A stretch of DNA of 64,000 nt from NCBI RefSeq assembly GCF_007954625.1, contig NZ_CP042420.1, positions 1,571,645 to 1,635,644 of the forward strand, given 5' to 3'. A program made the translations under genes and the position numbers. This document shows, one piece after another, positions 32,839 to 42,657 of the stretch (the first letter of the stretch is position 1; every line of letters begins with the position of its first letter). Under the pieces are notes generated by a model. That model did no database searches and was not told the origin of the DNA. It was given only the letters and a program-made list of their open reading frames with translations. Source of the stretch: Leuconostoc lactis (GTDB lineage Bacteria; Bacillota; Bacilli; Lactobacillales; Lactobacillaceae).

Positions 32839-33789
32839 TTAACCTTTGTTAAGTGCTTTAAAATACTGTCGTGTCGCTTGTTCATCGTGTTGTAACTGCG
32901 TGATTAAGTCAGGTACCGACGTGAATTTGACTTCGCCGCGTAAGTAATGGTACCAAGCAACCGTCACCGCTTCACCATAGATTTGTTGCTTGAAATCTAA
33001 AATATTGATTTCAACAGTGATTGGTCGGGCATCACCAAATGTGACGTTTCGGCCGATACTTGCCATTCCTTGATACCACTGGCCAGCAATTTCAATCCCA
33101 ACCACATAAACGCCAATACCAGGCAGCCATTCTAATTCCGGCGTTTGAATATTGGCTGTAGGGAAACCTAATTCACGTCCTCGCGCTTCACCATGGACTA
33201 CCGTGCCAGTCGTTTGATAAACACGACCTAACTGATGATTAACCGTTTGCATATCACCAGCGTCTAATGCGCGTCGAATCGCCGAAGAGCCCACTTTTTG
33301 GTTTGCCTCTTCAAAAGGCGGTACCGTAATCACGTCAAAGCGATTAGCAGCGTATTGATCTAATACCTGCATATTGGCCGTCTGTCGATCACCACCATAG
33401 AGATGATCAAACCCTGCAACCACAGTCGTTGGCTGTAAAGGCAATAGGACTTCATCAACGAACTGTTGGGGCGCAAGTTGTGCCAATTGCGAGGTAAAGC
33501 GCATCACATACACGCGATCAACACCCAGTGCTTCAAATAACGCCACCTTTTGGTCAAGCGGCGTTAAATAATGCAAGGGATGCGTCAGTGTCTTAAACAC
33601 CACAACCGGATGCGGGTCATAGGTCAGGACTGCTAGTGGCACCCCTAATCGATCAGCTTCGGCTTTGGCTGCTTGTATCACTGCTTGATGTCCCAAATGG
33701 ACCCCATCAAAAAAGCCCATCGTCACCACTTGGGGTTGCGATGATTGAAAGTTTTGCATTGGATAATGTAACTGAACAGTTTCTATCAT
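32839..33789 (-). CDS. ribF: Bifunctional riboflavin kinase/FAD synthetase
   Basis: 316 residues. The N-terminal FMN adenylyltransferase domain has GFFDGVHLGHQ; the C-terminal flavokinase domain has GRELGFPTAN. Converts riboflavin to FMN and FAD. Start MIETVQLHYP is chosen by homology and because truB ends 3 bases upstream; a longer in-frame extension would overlap truB. Classic truB-ribF pair. Confidence 0.95.
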   Translation of the reverse strand: MIETVQLHYPMQNFQSSQPQVVTMGFFDGVHLGHQAVIQAAKAEADRLGVPLAVLTYDPHPVVVFKTLTHPLHYLTPLDQKVALFEALGVDRVYVMRFTSQLAQLAPQQFVDEVLLPLQPTTVVAGFDHLYGGDRQTANMQVLDQYAANRFDVITVPPFEEANQKVGSSAIRRALDAGDMQTVNHQLGRVYQTTGTVVHGEARGRELGFPTANIQTPELEWLPGIGVYVVGIEIAGQWYQGMASIGRNVTFGDARPITVEINILDFKQQIYGEAVTVAWYHYLRGEVKFTSVPDLITQLQHDEQATRQYFKALNKG

Positions 33790-33791
33790 AT

Positions 33792-34700
33792 TTATTCGTT
33801 TGTAAACACATAGCGTGATTGCCAGTGGTGTTCGGCAGCTTGATATGCATAGACTGCCTTTAATTCCCCTTGATAAGTTAACTGCAAATAAGTGTCGGCC
33901 GCTGGCCAGGTGGTGATTTTTTGCCCATTTTTGACCGCAAACCACTCGTCATCCGTCAAAGCTTTCACCGGCCATGTCAACACCGTTTGAATGGGGACGA
34001 CTAGCTTTAAGACATCTTCTCGTGGTAACGATGTGATTGTTTCTAATGGCGTTGCCGCCGACAAAGGCATTCCGCTTCCCATCGTTCGCGTTAAGCTGGT
34101 CATGGTTGCTGGGACTTCTAATTGTTTGCCAGTGTCAACGGCCAGTGTTCGAATATACGTGCCTTTTGACACAGTTGCTTCAAAGTTAAATTTTTGTTGT
34201 TGTTGCTGATAACGCACCGCAGATGTGCGATGAAAATCATAAATCATCGCATCACGAACTGGTCGCGTTACAGTTTCACCGGCACGCGCGTATTCATATA
34301 AGCGCTTACCGGCGACTTTAACAGCCGAAAACATCGGTGGCACTTGTTGAATCGGCCCGTTCAATTGCTGGATGGCCTGATCAATTGCCGTGTCGGTATA
34401 AGGCGTTGTAATCGGTTGTTCGGCTACCACGGCCCCGTCAAGATCTTCGGTTTCCGTTGCAAAACCTAACGTGATTTCACCGATATAACGTTTTGGTCGT
34501 GCTTGTAATTCATCGATTAATTTTGTTGCTTTTCCCAAAGCGACGACTAAGACACCATCAACATTAGGATCTAAAGTCCCGGCATGGCCGACCTTTTTTT
34601 GACCTACTGCTCGCCGTACCTTGGCCACGACATCAAATGACGTGACCCCTTTTGGTTTATTGACGACCAAGATGCCGTCAACTGGATTATTCTTTTGCAT
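33792..34700 (-). CDS. truB: tRNA pseudouridine(55) synthase TruB
   Basis: 302 residues. Catalytic Asp in GHAGTLDPNVDGVL; KGVTSFDVV and YARAGETV are other family motifs. Makes pseudouridine 55 in the tRNA T-loop. Start at ATG 34700 after AGAGGAAATCG; it overlaps the upstream EIIA-like gene by 14 bases. Confidence 0.95.
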   Translation of the reverse strand: MQKNNPVDGILVVNKPKGVTSFDVVAKVRRAVGQKKVGHAGTLDPNVDGVLVVALGKATKLIDELQARPKRYIGEITLGFATETEDLDGAVVAEQPITTPYTDTAIDQAIQQLNGPIQQVPPMFSAVKVAGKRLYEYARAGETVTRPVRDAMIYDFHRTSAVRYQQQQQKFNFEATVSKGTYIRTLAVDTGKQLEVPATMTSLTRTMGSGMPLSAATPLETITSLPREDVLKLVVPIQTVLTWPVKALTDDEWFAVKNGQKITTWPAADTYLQLTYQGELKAVYAYQAAEHHWQSRYVFTNE

Positions 34701-35202
34701 CGATTTCCTCTTGCGGCCGCCAGATATTTTGTCCAGCATAAACTGCACCATAGCTGACAAATGGCGTCGCCTGCGCTTCAAATAAGACATACACGCGAAC
34801 AGACTGATCATGCTGACGAACTGAACCAATCAAATCGCCTGCGTGTAATTGTTGTCCAGTACGATAAGATGCCAATCTGACATCCTGATCCTTTTCACAC
34901 ATCACTTGCACCGTGACAGTCCCATAGCGTTCACTGCGAATTGTGATTGCCTGTGGTACCGCATCTGTGACAATCCCTGCCACTGGTGACATGATATCAC
35001 GTCCGTTTGGAATCATCATAAAGCCATGACGACTACTTAACTGATCATTGTCGAGCGTAATTCTCTGTAACTGTCCTGTGACTGGTGCCACAATGACAGG
35101 TAATTCAGATTTACGCGAAATCTGAGTCGCATTTAACTGTCCGGTTGATGCCACTGTTGTGTGCTTGCTAGATGATATGAATAAATTTTGCCACCAGTTC
35201 AT
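34687..35202 (-). CDS. PTS EIIA (glucose-type)-like protein lacking the active histidines
   Basis: 171 residues with the EIIA-Glc barrel pattern: PVIVAPVTGQLQRITLDNDQ, GFMMIPNGRDIMSPVAGIV and a C-terminal AGDLIGSVRQHDQSVRVYVL stretch. In active EIIA the phospho-acceptor lies in HIGIDTV and a helper His in HAIGL. Here the matching stretches read QAITIRSERYG and VTVQVMCEKD, so both histidines appear absent. It may be a regulatory or structural relic. Between the aminotransferase and truB, overlapping truB by 14 bases. Confidence 0.7.
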   Translation of the reverse strand: MNWWQNLFISSSKHTTVASTGQLNATQISRKSELPVIVAPVTGQLQRITLDNDQLSSRHGFMMIPNGRDIMSPVAGIVTDAVPQAITIRSERYGTVTVQVMCEKDQDVRLASYRTGQQLHAGDLIGSVRQHDQSVRVYVLFEAQATPFVSYGAVYAGQNIWRPQEEIDAKE

Positions 35203-35216
35203 AGACTACCTCTCAC

Positions 35217-36395
35217 TTACTTTCCGCGACGTTGATTAATATAAGCTGTCAGCCGTCGCATACCCTCATCCAAATCTTCATCGGATGCTGCATAAGAGAT
35301 CCGGATATAAGCTTTGGCCGCCGCACTAAAACCAGACCCTGGAATCACGGCAACTTTACCTTCTTGTGCTAATCGTAATGCAAATTCATCGCCATCATCG
35401 CCTAAATCAGCTGGTAACTTGGCAAACAAATAAAACGCGCCTTCTGGTGACACCACATCAAAGCCCAACGCGATTAACTGTGGCAAAATACGATCACGTC
35501 GCTTTTTGTATACATCACGCATTTCTTGTGGCGCTGTAGTCACATCGCGCAAAGCAACTAATGCGGCATCTTGAATAAACGTGGGGATCGCAAACGTCAA
35601 TGCCCCGTGGACTTTTTGCATTTGCGCAATCACTTCTGCTGCGCCCAAGATAAAGCCGACACGATAACCTGTCATCGCATGTGACTTTGATAAACCATTA
35701 ATATAGATGGTTTGATCGGGAATAATTTCCGCAAATGACACGTGTTCTTGATCGTAAGTCAGCACCGCATAAATTTCATCAGAAATCACCCAAATCCCAT
35801 GCTTTTTGAACGTGGCTGCCAATGCCATAATCTCATCCCGTGAATAAGTTACGCCTGTTGGATTTGTCGGGTAATTCATCAAAATAGCCCGTACTGGCAC
35901 CGTTGCCTTTGCAATAGCCGCTTCAACCATTTCTGGCGTTAGTTTAAAGCGATTAGCCGTGGTGTCAATGGTAATACGTGTCCCACGCGCCAATTCCAAT
36001 GATGTAAAGTATGGCCCGTAAGCTGGTTCAGGCATTAGTAACCCGTCGCCATCTGCCAACAAGGTATGAAAAACCACGTTGATTGCCTCACTGACACCCA
36101 GTGTGACAATCACATTTTCTTCACCAGCATAATTTAAATGATAGGCTTGATTAAAATAATCGACCGCTGCCAAGCGCAATGCCCGTTCACCTTGGCTCTC
36201 GGCGTAATGTGAACGGTCACCCTCAATTGCCGCAACCGCTGCCTGTTTGATGCGATCATCAACAGCAAAACCAGGCTCACCAAACGTCAGCTTTAACACA
36301 CCTGGAATATCACGCACTTTCTCTTGAAAGCCCAATAACCGATCAGGTGCCATATCGGCAATGATTGGGTTTAAAGATTGTGGCAAGCTTGTCAT
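35217..36395 (-). CDS. Pyridoxal phosphate aminotransferase, class I/II
   Basis: 392 residues, fold type I. PLP Lys in NGLSKSHAMTGYRVGF; MNYPTNPTGVTYS and ISDEIYAVLTYD are typical of the aspartate/aromatic aminotransferase (AraT/PatA) group. Start MTSLPQSLNP after TGAGGA with 9-base spacing. Substrate choice (aromatic, aspartate or N-acetyl-diaminopimelate type) cannot be set from sequence alone. Confidence 0.9.
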   Translation of the reverse strand: MTSLPQSLNPIIADMAPDRLLGFQEKVRDIPGVLKLTFGEPGFAVDDRIKQAAVAAIEGDRSHYAESQGERALRLAAVDYFNQAYHLNYAGEENVIVTLGVSEAINVVFHTLLADGDGLLMPEPAYGPYFTSLELARGTRITIDTTANRFKLTPEMVEAAIAKATVPVRAILMNYPTNPTGVTYSRDEIMALAATFKKHGIWVISDEIYAVLTYDQEHVSFAEIIPDQTIYINGLSKSHAMTGYRVGFILGAAEVIAQMQKVHGALTFAIPTFIQDAALVALRDVTTAPQEMRDVYKKRRDRILPQLIALGFDVVSPEGAFYLFAKLPADLGDDGDEFALRLAQEGKVAVIPGSGFSAAAKAYIRISYAASDEDLDEGMRRLTAYINQRRGK

Positions 36396-36447
36396 TTTCG
36401 AAGTCCTCATTTTTTAGTCAAATTAATATAAGTCTATTCTAACACAA

Positions 36448-36479
36448 AAAACGCTACCCCTTTTAGAGTAGCGTTGAGA
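36448..36479 (-). terminator. Terminator of the rimP-rbfA operon
   Basis: AACGCTAC..GTAGCGTT stem with a U-run on the minus strand, just past the rbfA stop. Confidence 0.8.
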
Positions 36480-36491
36480 TGTTATCATTTA

Positions 36492-36845
36492 TTAATTTTC
36501 AGCATGTAGCTTGCGAATCAAATCTTCAATATGATTACCATATTGAACAGATTGATCACGAACAAAGCGTAATTCAGGTGTCTTGTAAACCGTCAAGCGT
36601 GCCCCTAATTCCTTACGGATCAAGCCACTTGCTGCTTCCAAGCCAGCTTGCGCTTTTTGCCCATCACTTGCCAAATCAGACAAGATTGAATAATAAATTG
36701 TTGCAATTTGCAAATCACCAGACAATTCAACACTCGTTACCGTCACGTCTTTTACGCGTGGATCATTGATCCGCTTAAGCAAAAGATCCGTCACGTCACG
36801 TTGGATTTCTTGTGCGAGGCGACCTGCACGTTGTGGATTAGCCAT
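36492..36845 (-). CDS. rbfA: Ribosome-binding factor A
   Basis: 117 residues, KH-like RbfA fold (RAGRLAQEIQRDVTDLLLKR, RVKDVTVTSVELSGDLQIAT). Needed for 16S rRNA 5' processing and 30S maturation. Last gene of the rimP-nusA-ylxR-ylxQ-infB-rbfA operon. Confidence 0.96.
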   Translation of the reverse strand: MANPQRAGRLAQEIQRDVTDLLLKRINDPRVKDVTVTSVELSGDLQIATIYYSILSDLASDGQKAQAGLEAASGLIRKELGARLTVYKTPELRFVRDQSVQYGNHIEDLIRKLHAEN

Positions 36846-36895
36846 AACTTGTGCCCCCTTTTTCTTTTAATACAAGCGATAAAGTGCTAGTTGGC

Positions 36896-39382
36896 TTACT
36901 TTATCTTAACTTCTTCCATGATATATGATTCAACAACATCACCGACGCGAATATCGTTGAACTTTGATACTGTAAATCCGAACTCGTAGCCCATCTTCAC
37001 TTCGTTCACAGCGTCTTTACCACGTTGCAACGAGGCCACTTCGCCATCATAAACAACAACGCTATCACGCATGATACGAACCTTTGAATCCTTGGTAATC
37101 TTACCTTCTTCAACCATCGCACCGGCAATAATACCAACCTTAGAGAACTTGAACAGTTCTTTAACGAGAACAGTTCCAATAACCTTCTCTTCATAAACAG
37201 GTTCAAGTTGACCCTTCATGGCTGCTTCAACATCATCAATTGCATTATAGATGACGTTGTAGAAGCGAATGTCAACCTTATCAGAGTCAGCTTGCGCCTT
37301 GGCCAATGGTGTTGCACGAACGTTAAAGCCAATAATAATAGCACCTGATGCTGATGCCAAAGTGACATCAGATTCATTAATCGCACCAGCAGCCGTATGG
37401 ATGATATCCACACGTACGCCATCGACTTCAATCTTCTTCAATGAACCAGAAAGTGCTTCAACAGAACCTTGCACATCCGCCTTCACGATAACCGGCACTG
37501 TCTTCATCGCCTTTTCAGACATTGTACTAAACAATGTATCCAAAGTCACGACAGAACCCGAGTTACGGACTGCTTCTTGCGCACGCTTGGCACGTTCTTC
37601 ACCTGCGGCACGCGCTGTCTTTTCATCCGCCATGACGATGAAACGATCACCAGCTTGTGGCACATCATTCAACCCAGTAATTTGTACTGGTGTGGCTGGC
37701 AAAGCTTCTTCAAGTTCAACGCCACGTTCGTTGGTCATTGTCCGGACACGACCGTAAGTGTTACCCACAACAATTGGGTCACCAACACGCATTGTACCTT
37801 GTTGTACCAAGACTGTAGCCACTGGACCACGACCCTTGTCCAAACGTGCTTCAACAACTGAACCACGGGCTGGCATATCAGGATCAGCCTTTAATTCAAG
37901 CACTTCAGCTTGCAACAAGATCATTTCCAACAATTCATCAACGTTTTGACCAAACTTTGCTGAAATCTTAACAAAGATTGTGTCACCACCATATTCTTCA
38001 GGGATCAAATCATAGGCCATCAATTGGTTCATGACATCATCAGGGTTAGCACCTGGCTTATCAATCTTGTTAACGGCAACGATGATTGGTGTTTCAGCCG
38101 CCTTGGCGTGGTTGATCGCTTCAATTGTTTGTGGCATCACGCCGTCATCGGCAGCCACAACCAAAATTGTCAAATCAGTTACGTTAGCACCACGGGCACG
38201 CATTTCCGTAAAGGCCGCGTGACCAGGTGTATCCAAGAAGGTAATTGTCTTACCATTAAGTTGTGTCTGGTAAGCACCAATATGTTGTGTGATACCGCCG
38301 GCTTCGCCTTCCGTCACGTTTGAGTTACGCAAGTAATCCAACAAAGTTGTCTTACCATGATCGACGTGTCCCATGATTGTGACAACTGGCGGACGTGGTA
38401 CCAACTTATCTTCATCGATGTTGTCTTCATCAAAGAACTTATCGATATCAGCAACGTCTTCTTCTTCTTTAACTTTGGCATCAATACCATAATCGGCTGC
38501 CAAAATTTCGATCGTGTCTGAATCCAATGATTGGTTTTGGTTCGTCACAATACCCAAAAGGAACAACTTCTTGATGATTTCGGCCGCATCACGATGCAAC
38601 AACTTTGACAAGTCTTGCACGTTCATGCCAATACGGTATTCCAATACTTGTGGTAGTGGCTGTTCCTTACGTTCAGTAACTGGTGTTACTGGCCCCTTCT
38701 TGGCGGCAATACGACGTGACTTCTTTGAGCCACGTGGCTTATCGTTACGACGTGGTGTTTGTTGCCCAGTACCCGTAATGTTACGCTTACGTGAGTTGTT
38801 ACGTGCTGAATTGTTGCCTGATGCCAAAGCACCACCAAACTTACCTGCGCCCGCAGCTGGTGCGGCTGGTGTTGTTGCTGCCTTAGCAGCCGGCTTCTTA
38901 GCATCAGTTGGCTTTGCAGCAGCCTTTGCTGGTGCGGCTGGCTTCTTAGGCGCCTTGGCCGCAGCGGCAGCTTGCTTACGCTTTTCGTTTTCACTCACGT
39001 ATTGCTTCAAGCTGTTATCTGTTTGCTTTGAGTAATCCACTTGGCCTTCACGTGGCTTAGTTGACCAGTTCTTCTTTTCGCGAATTTCTGGGCGACCACC
39101 AGTTGGTTGTAAGCGTGAGCCAGGACGACTATTACGGTTACCACCATTGTTAGGACGACTAGCTGCTGCACCATTTGGGCGTGCGGCGTTGCGTGTTTGT
39201 CCTTGACCATTATTTGGCCGTGCAGGACGACTTGACCGTGAACCAGCACCTGCTTGTGATGCTGATCCTTCTGTCAATTTTGCCGCATGGCGACGTTGTG
39301 ATGCGGGCAATTCCTTACGTTCTGGGACTGCCTGTTTTCGTGCAGGACGGTTTGAGCCTGAGAATTTCTTTTCTTCTGCCAT
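36896..39382 (-). CDS. infB: Translation initiation factor IF-2
   Basis: 828 residues. Residues 1-240 are low-complexity, Ala/Lys/Arg/Asn-rich and disordered. GTPase domain from about residue 330 with [23 protein letters not shown] and NKIDKPGA, then domains II-IV. Places initiator tRNA on the 30S subunit and promotes subunit joining. The core is full length. Confidence 0.98.
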   Translation of the reverse strand: MAEEKKFSGSNRPARKQAVPERKELPASQRRHAAKLTEGSASQAGAGSRSSRPARPNNGQGQTRNAARPNGAAASRPNNGGNRNSRPGSRLQPTGGRPEIREKKNWSTKPREGQVDYSKQTDNSLKQYVSENEKRKQAAAAAKAPKKPAAPAKAAAKPTDAKKPAAKAATTPAAPAAGAGKFGGALASGNNSARNNSRKRNITGTGQQTPRRNDKPRGSKKSRRIAAKKGPVTPVTERKEQPLPQVLEYRIGMNVQDLSKLLHRDAAEIIKKLFLLGIVTNQNQSLDSDTIEILAADYGIDAKVKEEEDVADIDKFFDEDNIDEDKLVPRPPVVTIMGHVDHGKTTLLDYLRNSNVTEGEAGGITQHIGAYQTQLNGKTITFLDTPGHAAFTEMRARGANVTDLTILVVAADDGVMPQTIEAINHAKAAETPIIVAVNKIDKPGANPDDVMNQLMAYDLIPEEYGGDTIFVKISAKFGQNVDELLEMILLQAEVLELKADPDMPARGSVVEARLDKGRGPVATVLVQQGTMRVGDPIVVGNTYGRVRTMTNERGVELEEALPATPVQITGLNDVPQAGDRFIVMADEKTARAAGEERAKRAQEAVRNSGSVVTLDTLFSTMSEKAMKTVPVIVKADVQGSVEALSGSLKKIEVDGVRVDIIHTAAGAINESDVTLASASGAIIIGFNVRATPLAKAQADSDKVDIRFYNVIYNAIDDVEAAMKGQLEPVYEEKVIGTVLVKELFKFSKVGIIAGAMVEEGKITKDSKVRIMRDSVVVYDGEVASLQRGKDAVNEVKMGYEFGFTVSKFNDIRVGDVVESYIMEEVKIK

Positions 39383-39703
39383 TTAGTTCCGCTCCTTTTC
39401 TGAAATTAATTGTTTAATTTTGCGACTAAAACCGCGATCCGCAATCGCAAATACACTGCGATTTACGCCGATAGCATCGGTTAATTGCGCTTTGGTATAG
39501 TCTTGAATCAGTGTGACATGATAAAACGCTGCTTTATCAGCGAATTTTTTTGCTTGACTTTGGCCACCATCACTTGGAAAAAAGGCCAGTTGTACTTTAT
39601 TACCACGAATGGCGGTTAACGTGGGATCAGAACCCAACACTAACTTACCGGCACGCATGGCTAAGCCAAGGAGATTTAAAATTTGGTCGTCTTTACTTAT
39701 CAC
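39383..39703 (-). CDS. ylxQ: YlxQ/L7Ae-type RNA-binding protein
   Basis: 106 residues with an L7Ae fold (NLLGLAMRAGKLVLGSDPTL). Ribosomal protein L7Ae-like RNA binder of the nusA-infB operon. The start is taken as GTG 39703, 7 bases after GGGAG; it overlaps the end of ylxR. A longer frame upstream would lie inside ylxR. Confidence 0.9.
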   Translation of the reverse strand: MISKDDQILNLLGLAMRAGKLVLGSDPTLTAIRGNKVQLAFFPSDGGQSQAKKFADKAAFYHVTLIQDYTKAQLTDAIGVNRSVFAIADRGFSRKIKQLISEKERN

Positions 39704-39989
39704 CAAACAACTCCCGTCGCGCTTGTTGATGGTCAACATAAGCGATAAGTTCGTCATAAAACTCATCGGGAATCTTCACCTCAAATGCTCTATCAAAAAT
39801 GCGCTTCTTCTTTGCAATGGCTGCAATCTCACGATCTAAACCAATATAAGCACCGCGACCATTGGCTTTTGATGTGGGGTCTAAGCTCACATGTCCTTCT
39901 TTGTCGCGCACAACACGAACAAGTTCTTTTTTAGGAAACATTTCACCGGTAACGATGTCTTTTCGCATAGGTATTTTTCTAGGTTTCAT
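39693..39989 (-). CDS. ylxR: YlxR family RNA-binding protein
   Basis: 98 residues (RKIPMRKDIVTGEMFPKKEL, GRGAYIGLD), the DUF448/YlxR pattern. The family normally reads RTCVACR near the start; here the Cys residues are replaced (RKIPMRKD). Reported as a regulator or RNase P-associated protein in some species. Between nusA and ylxQ. Confidence 0.92.
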   Translation of the reverse strand: MKPRKIPMRKDIVTGEMFPKKELVRVVRDKEGHVSLDPTSKANGRGAYIGLDREIAAIAKKKRIFDRAFEVKIPDEFYDELIAYVDHQQARRELFGDK

Positions 39990-40046
39990 AATATCTAGCG
40001 TGTCTTTGTGCTCGTTTGAGCAGAAACACGTTTCCTTTCTATCAGA

Positions 40047-41144
40047 TTACTCGTTTGTTTCGTCTTCGACAACAACTGGTGCTTCCGCAACAAGACTGTT
40101 AGCGGCTTCAGATTCAGATTTGATATCAATCTTAAAGCCAGTCAAGCGGGCTGCCAAACGGGCATTTTGGCCCTTCTTACCAATTGCTAATGACAATTGG
40201 TTGTCTGGTACAATGACCGTTACGGCACGGTCGTTTTCTGGATCAAAAATCACATCTGTGACTTCTGATGGGTTCAAGGCGTTAGCAATGTATTGCGCTT
40301 CGTCTTCCACCCATTCCACAATGTCCATGTTTTCGCCGCCAAGTTCGTTAACAACGGCTTGTACACGGGCACCACGTTGACCAACCATGGCCCCAACTGG
40401 GTCAAGGTCAGCATCATGCGTATAAACCGCAATCTTTGAGCGATCGCCCGCTTCACGTGAAATGCTCATGATTTCAACCGTACCGTCATACACTTCTGGT
40501 ACTTCTTGTTCAAACAAACGCTTAACCAAGTCAGGCGCTGTCCGTGACACAAAGATTTGTGGTCCCTTGGCATTATTTTCAACCTTGTTGACCAAAACCT
40601 TGATACGATCACCCATTCGGTAATGTTCGTTTGGCATTTGATCAGCTGGTGCCATGGCTGCTTCTTGATTACCTGGCAAAGTCAAGTACAAGAAACGTGT
40701 GTCTTGACGATCAACTTCACCCGTGATGATTTCATCTTGATAGTCCGCAAACTTATTATAAATCGCTTCGCGGCTAGCTTCACGCATTTTTTGCACAATC
40801 ACTTGTTTTGCTGCTTGTGCGGCCATCCGACCAAAGTCTTTTGGTGTGACATCAAAACGAATTTCATCGCCTGGTTCATAAGCACGATTAATTGCCAAAG
40901 CATCTTCCAAAGGAATTTCCGTGTCTTCGTTTTCAAAATCTTCGTCTAAGACAACGACTTTGACTTGCTTAATGGCAACATTCCCTTTTTTAGTATCAAA
41001 AACGGCTTCAACGTTCTGTTCTGCATTGTATTGCTTCTTGTAAGCCGCTCTTAAGGCGTCTTCCAAGGCTTCAATCACAACCGCGCGTTCAATCCCGCGT
41101 TCAGCTTCAAGGGCATCGAGCGCGTCGACTAATTCTTTACTCAT
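40047..41144 (-). CDS. nusA: Transcription termination/antitermination protein NusA
   Basis: 365 residues: N-terminal RNA polymerase-binding domain, S1 domain (GEVDRQDTRFLYLTL), and two KH domains (VGQRGARVQAVVNELGGENM, AIGKKGQNARLAARLTG), without the extra C-terminal acidic repeats of E. coli. Promotes pausing and intrinsic termination. Confidence 0.97.
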   Translation of the reverse strand: MSKELVDALDALEAERGIERAVVIEALEDALRAAYKKQYNAEQNVEAVFDTKKGNVAIKQVKVVVLDEDFENEDTEIPLEDALAINRAYEPGDEIRFDVTPKDFGRMAAQAAKQVIVQKMREASREAIYNKFADYQDEIITGEVDRQDTRFLYLTLPGNQEAAMAPADQMPNEHYRMGDRIKVLVNKVENNAKGPQIFVSRTAPDLVKRLFEQEVPEVYDGTVEIMSISREAGDRSKIAVYTHDADLDPVGAMVGQRGARVQAVVNELGGENMDIVEWVEDEAQYIANALNPSEVTDVIFDPENDRAVTVIVPDNQLSLAIGKKGQNARLAARLTGFKIDIKSESEAANSLVAEAPVVVEDETNE

Positions 41145-41251
41145 TCGCCTATCCTCATTTAATTAATAGTGTGCTTTCTTCCGGCAACGATTGCCAGTTT
41201 TGTATTGATACAATAATCAAAACCATTTAACAACAGGACTAACCTGTTGCG

Positions 41252-41728
41252 TTAAAACTGGATATCCAGCACTGCTTTAGCAATTTCATCAAATTGAAGT
41301 GATAAGTCACCCTGCGCTGTTGACAAAACAATGCCATCATCCGTCACGGATTTCACTTTCCCTTGCCACTTCTTTTGACCTTCTTTGGCCGCAAAGAGCG
41401 CAACTAGGATTGTTTCGTCAGCTTCCTGAGCCCACTTATAATGCCATGGTTGCTTTAATGGCCGGTCGGCACCAGGTGATGAAATATCCAATAAATATGC
41501 TTCTGGAATTGGATCTGGCTCAACCGTATCCAAAAGGTCGTTAACAGCTTGGGTAAAGTCCGTAATATCCGCCATGGTGATAAAGGCATGATCAGGTTTA
41601 TCAACCATGATCCGCAAAACCTTTTGGCCACCTTCTTTTGTATAGGTTAAATCCCACAATAAATCGTTTTGTTCAACTAAGATCGGTGTGATCAATGCCG
41701 TGATTTCTTGTTCGACTTTATTTGCCAT
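41252..41728 (-). CDS. rimP: Ribosome maturation factor RimP
   Basis: 158 residues (LLDISSPGADRPLK motif). Needed for 30S maturation. First gene of the operon; AGGAGGGTAGGTAA precedes the ATG. A leader with its own terminator-like hairpin lies upstream (41791-41882). Confidence 0.96.
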   Translation of the reverse strand: MANKVEQEITALITPILVEQNDLLWDLTYTKEGGQKVLRIMVDKPDHAFITMADITDFTQAVNDLLDTVEPDPIPEAYLLDISSPGADRPLKQPWHYKWAQEADETILVALFAAKEGQKKWQGKVKSVTDDGIVLSTAQGDLSLQFDEIAKAVLDIQF

Positions 41729-41784
41729 TTACCTACCCTCCTTTGATGAATTTGTATCTGTATTGCAAGCAAGTGCCAATTTCA

Positions 41785-41882
41785 TAAAAAATGAGCCGGC
41801 CCCATATACTGTGACCCGCTCATTTACAATATCTATGTAAATTAACACTCTCTAGTATAGCGCAATTTTTAAGAAAGTGCAA
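41785..41882 (-). promoter_or_regulatory. rimP operon promoter and leader with attenuator-like hairpin
   Basis: On the minus strand TTGCAC (plus 41877-41882), 17 bases, TATACT (plus 41854-41859). About 25 bases after the expected start comes ATGAGC-G-GGTC..GGCC-G-GCTCAT followed by six T residues, an intrinsic terminator located before rimP. So the operon probably is attenuated in its leader; a rimP-leader RNA motif is known in Firmicutes and this may be such a case. Confidence 0.55.
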
Positions 41883-42074
41883 ACAACATGCTATTTTTGA
41901 CCAAACAAAAAACCACATTGCTGTGGTTTTACTTGTGTGTGAACCTTTATGACCCCATTCGCTATGCTCATTGAGGCAGTCACTGTATTTAGCTGATGCT
42001 ATAATAATTGACTTTTAACGCGCCCACGTAATGCTTACCGGTGTAAGTTACGCAATTTCAACGAAAACTTGATC
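41883..42074. other. Gap between rpsN and rimP with one terminator
   Basis: AAAACCACA..TGTGGTTTT hairpin at 41909-41935 terminates the rpmG-rpsN transcript on the minus strand. No other gene is seen in this gap. Confidence 0.6.
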
Positions 42075-42344
42075 TTACCAAGAAGCCTTACGCACACCAG
42101 GAATTTGACCCTTGTGTGCCAATTGACGGAAGTTCAAACGTGACATACCGAATTCACGCATGTAAGCGTGTGGACGACCATCAATCAAATCGCGGTTGTG
42201 TACGCGTACTGGAGATGAATCCTTTGGCAATGCAGCCAAACCGATGTAATCGCCAGCCGCCTTCAATGCTGCACGCTTTTCAGCATACTTTGCAACCAAA
42301 GCTTCACGCTTTTGTGCCTTAGCAATCTTTGACTTCTTTGCCAT
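42075..42344 (-). CDS. rpsN: 30S ribosomal protein S14 (zinc-free form)
   Basis: 89 residues, the long S14 form without the CxxC zinc ribbon of the 61-residue type ([21 protein letters not shown]-terminal [11 protein letters not shown]). This C-minus paralogue usually supports translation when zinc is scarce and may be Zur-regulated, though no Zur box was seen here. Follows rpmG at one base distance. Confidence 0.96.
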   Translation of the reverse strand: MAKKSKIAKAQKREALVAKYAEKRAALKAAGDYIGLAALPKDSSPVRVHNRDLIDGRPHAYMREFGMSRLNFRQLAHKGQIPGVRKASW

Positions 42345-42345
42345 A

Positions 42346-42495
42346 TTACTTAATCTCCTTAAATGTTACAACTTTGCGAAGTTTTGGTGAGTACTTCTTC
42401 AACTCAAGACGATCTGGTGTATTACGACGGTTTTTAGACGTCAAGTAAATACGTTCACCAGTTTCATCATTTCCTAGAATCACGTGAATACGCAT
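42346..42495 (-). CDS. rpmG: 50S ribosomal protein L33 (zinc-free form)
   Basis: 49 residues ([20 protein letters not shown], then [20 protein letters not shown]), without the two CxxC pairs. AAGGAGTAAGGATATG is the start region. Cotranscribed with the zinc-free S14, so this is a paired C-minus module. Confidence 0.95.
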   Translation of the reverse strand: MRIHVILGNDETGERIYLTSKNRRNTPDRLELKKYSPKLRKVVTFKEIK

Positions 42496-42657
42496 ATCCT
42501 TACTCCTTAATGTGGTTTGTTAAAATTATTTGCTTGTCAATACAATTAGTTATTATACATGAACCGCCCATCAGTGTAAAGCGTTTTTATCAATTTTGAC
42601 GAAAACCTGTTCGTCAAAATTAAATAATCCCTACCCAACAACTCACGGTATCACGAC

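Noticed and set aside
37269-39417. Long open frames opposite infB and other core genes
   Set aside because: They are antisense shadows of conserved genes with biased codon use; no ribosome sites or recognisable domains.
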